6,737 nucleotides of DNA from Nitrospirota bacterium. Its GTDB lineage: Bacteria; Nitrospirota; CAKKRA01; 9FT-COMBO-42-15. This document shows positions 6,015 through 6,737 of this stretch, in pieces; position 1 is the first letter of the stretch; each line of letters starts with the position of its first letter. The notes under the pieces were generated by a model. It was not told the origin of the DNA and did no database searches. It saw only the letters and a list, made by a program, of their open reading frames with translations. Position numbers and translations under genes: made by a program. Location of the stretch: contig JAHFEP010000159.1 of the NCBI GenBank assembly GCA_023248415.1, positions 1 to 6,737 on the forward strand, written 5' to 3'.

Positions 6015-6737
6015 GAATACTGATTACAGGCGGTGCCGGGTTTATTGGTTCGCATCTTTGTGACAGGCTTTTATCAGAAGGACATGAGGTTATCTGCATG
6101 GATAACCTTATAACAGGCGATACAGCAAACATTGACCATATAAGGGATAAGAGATTTTCATTTATACAGTATGGTGTAACAAACTATATTTATGTCCGTG
6201 GCAAGATAGATGCTATACTCCATTTTGCAAGCCCTGCAAGCCCGATTGATTATCTTGAGCTTCCTATACAAACATTAAAGGTCGGCTCTATCGGCACGCA
6301 TAAGGCGCTCGGCCTTGCAAAGGAAAAGGGCGCAAGATTTCTTCTTGCCTCAACATCAGAAGTCTATGGCGATCCGCTTATACATCCGCAAAAAGAAGAT
6401 TACTGGGGGAATGTCAATCCTATTGGCCCAAGAGGCGTTTATGATGAGGCAAAGAGATTTGCAGAGGCAATTACAATGGCATATCATCGGTATCATAAAG
6501 TTGATACAAGGATAGTGCGTATATTTAACACCTATGGTCCAAGGATGCGTATAAAAGATGGACGTGCTATTCCTACATTTATCAGTCAGGCGCTAAAGAA
6601 TGAAGATGTCACTGTCTTTGGCGACGGCTCACAGACGAGGAGCTTCTGCTATGCCTCTGACCTTGTTGACGGCATTTACAGACTTCTTATGTCAGATGTT
6701 ACAACACCTGTTAATCTTGGCAATCCACACGAGATGA
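6011..6737 (+). CDS. uxs: UDP-glucuronate decarboxylase (UDP-xylose synthase), 3'-truncated by window edge
   Basis: The frame is open from ATG 6011 to the window end, showing 242 residues of a family about 310-320 long; the C-terminus lies beyond. It is an extended short-chain dehydrogenase that converts UDP-glucuronate to UDP-xylose and CO2 through a 4-keto intermediate using bound NAD+. Visible signatures are the NAD loop TGGAGFIG (6-13), HFASPASPIDY (71-81), STSEVYGDP (114-122) with Thr115 and Glu117, YWGNVNPIGPR (131-141), the catalytic YxxxK as YDEAK (Tyr144, Lys148), and FGDGSQTRSF (203-212). The ASPASP and YWGNVNPIGPR strings separate it from UDP-glucose 4-epimerase and dTDP-glucose dehydratase. 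ATGA overlap (6011-6014) links it to the ligase gene; AAAGGA at 5993-5998 may help initiation. Its base composition is richer than that of the GT4 gene at 1995-3113 (6241-6300 has 27 G/C of 60). It presumably supplies xylose, or a derived pentose, to the glycan. Confidence 0.88.
   Translation, partial: MRILITGGAGFIGSHLCDRLLSEGHEVICMDNLITGDTANIDHIRDKRFSFIQYGVTNYIYVRGKIDAILHFASPASPIDYLELPIQTLKVGSIGTHKALGLAKEKGARFLLASTSEVYGDPLIHPQKEDYWGNVNPIGPRGVYDEAKRFAEAITMAYHRYHKVDTRIVRIFNTYGPRMRIKDGRAIPTFISQALKNEDVTVFGDGSQTRSFCYASDLVDGIYRLLMSDVTTPVNLGNPHEM

Noticed and set aside
6315..6515. Short plus-strand open frame of 66 codons
   Set aside because: It lies in another frame inside the UDP-xylose synthase gene, whose own frame shows conserved family motifs throughout this stretch.

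Overview
This is a bacterial chromosomal window, AT-rich overall with uneven GC, that carries part of a surface-polysaccharide biosynthesis locus. It holds six protein-coding genes, the first and last cut by the window edges. An O-antigen ligase-like membrane protein together with nucleotide-sugar and glycosyltransferase genes suggests a Gram-negative (diderm) organism. The heavy use of AGA/AGG arginine and ATA isoleucine codons, and the B12-dependent radical SAM gene, would fit an uncultured anaerobic lineage such as Nitrospirota or Desulfobacterota. That taxonomic guess is inference and weak.

Layout. Positions 3-3113 (+) hold three tightly spaced glycosyltransferase genes: a GT4 enzyme missing its N-terminus, a GT2 enzyme with a DXD-type motif, and a complete second GT4 enzyme. 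The gaps of 13 and 20 bases suggest one transcript. Positions 3142-4578 (-) hold a convergent gene for a cobalamin-binding radical SAM protein, whose stop lies 28 bases from the end of the third glycosyltransferase gene. Positions 4579-4787 form a divergent control region. It has a good sigma70-type promoter for the radical SAM gene with a 10-base-period direct repeat in its spacer, an inverted repeat, and a promoter with tandem TATAAT boxes for the rightward genes. Positions 4788-6014 (+) encode an O-antigen ligase/polymerase-family (Wzy_C) membrane protein. From 6011 to the right edge (+) is a UDP-glucuronate decarboxylase (UDP-xylose synthase), overlapping the ligase gene by ATGA.

How they may work together. 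UDP-xylose synthase would supply an activated pentose. The glycosyltransferases would build a glycan on a lipid carrier at the cytoplasmic membrane. The Wzy_C protein would polymerise it or transfer it to its final acceptor on the periplasmic side. The radical SAM protein has no assigned substrate and sits on the opposite strand under its own promoter, so its link to the glycan pathway rests on location only.

No tRNA, rRNA, CRISPR array, insertion sequence or phage feature was seen. The least ordinary parts are the radical SAM gene in this setting and the structured divergent promoter region, including an apparently near-leaderless mRNA start.
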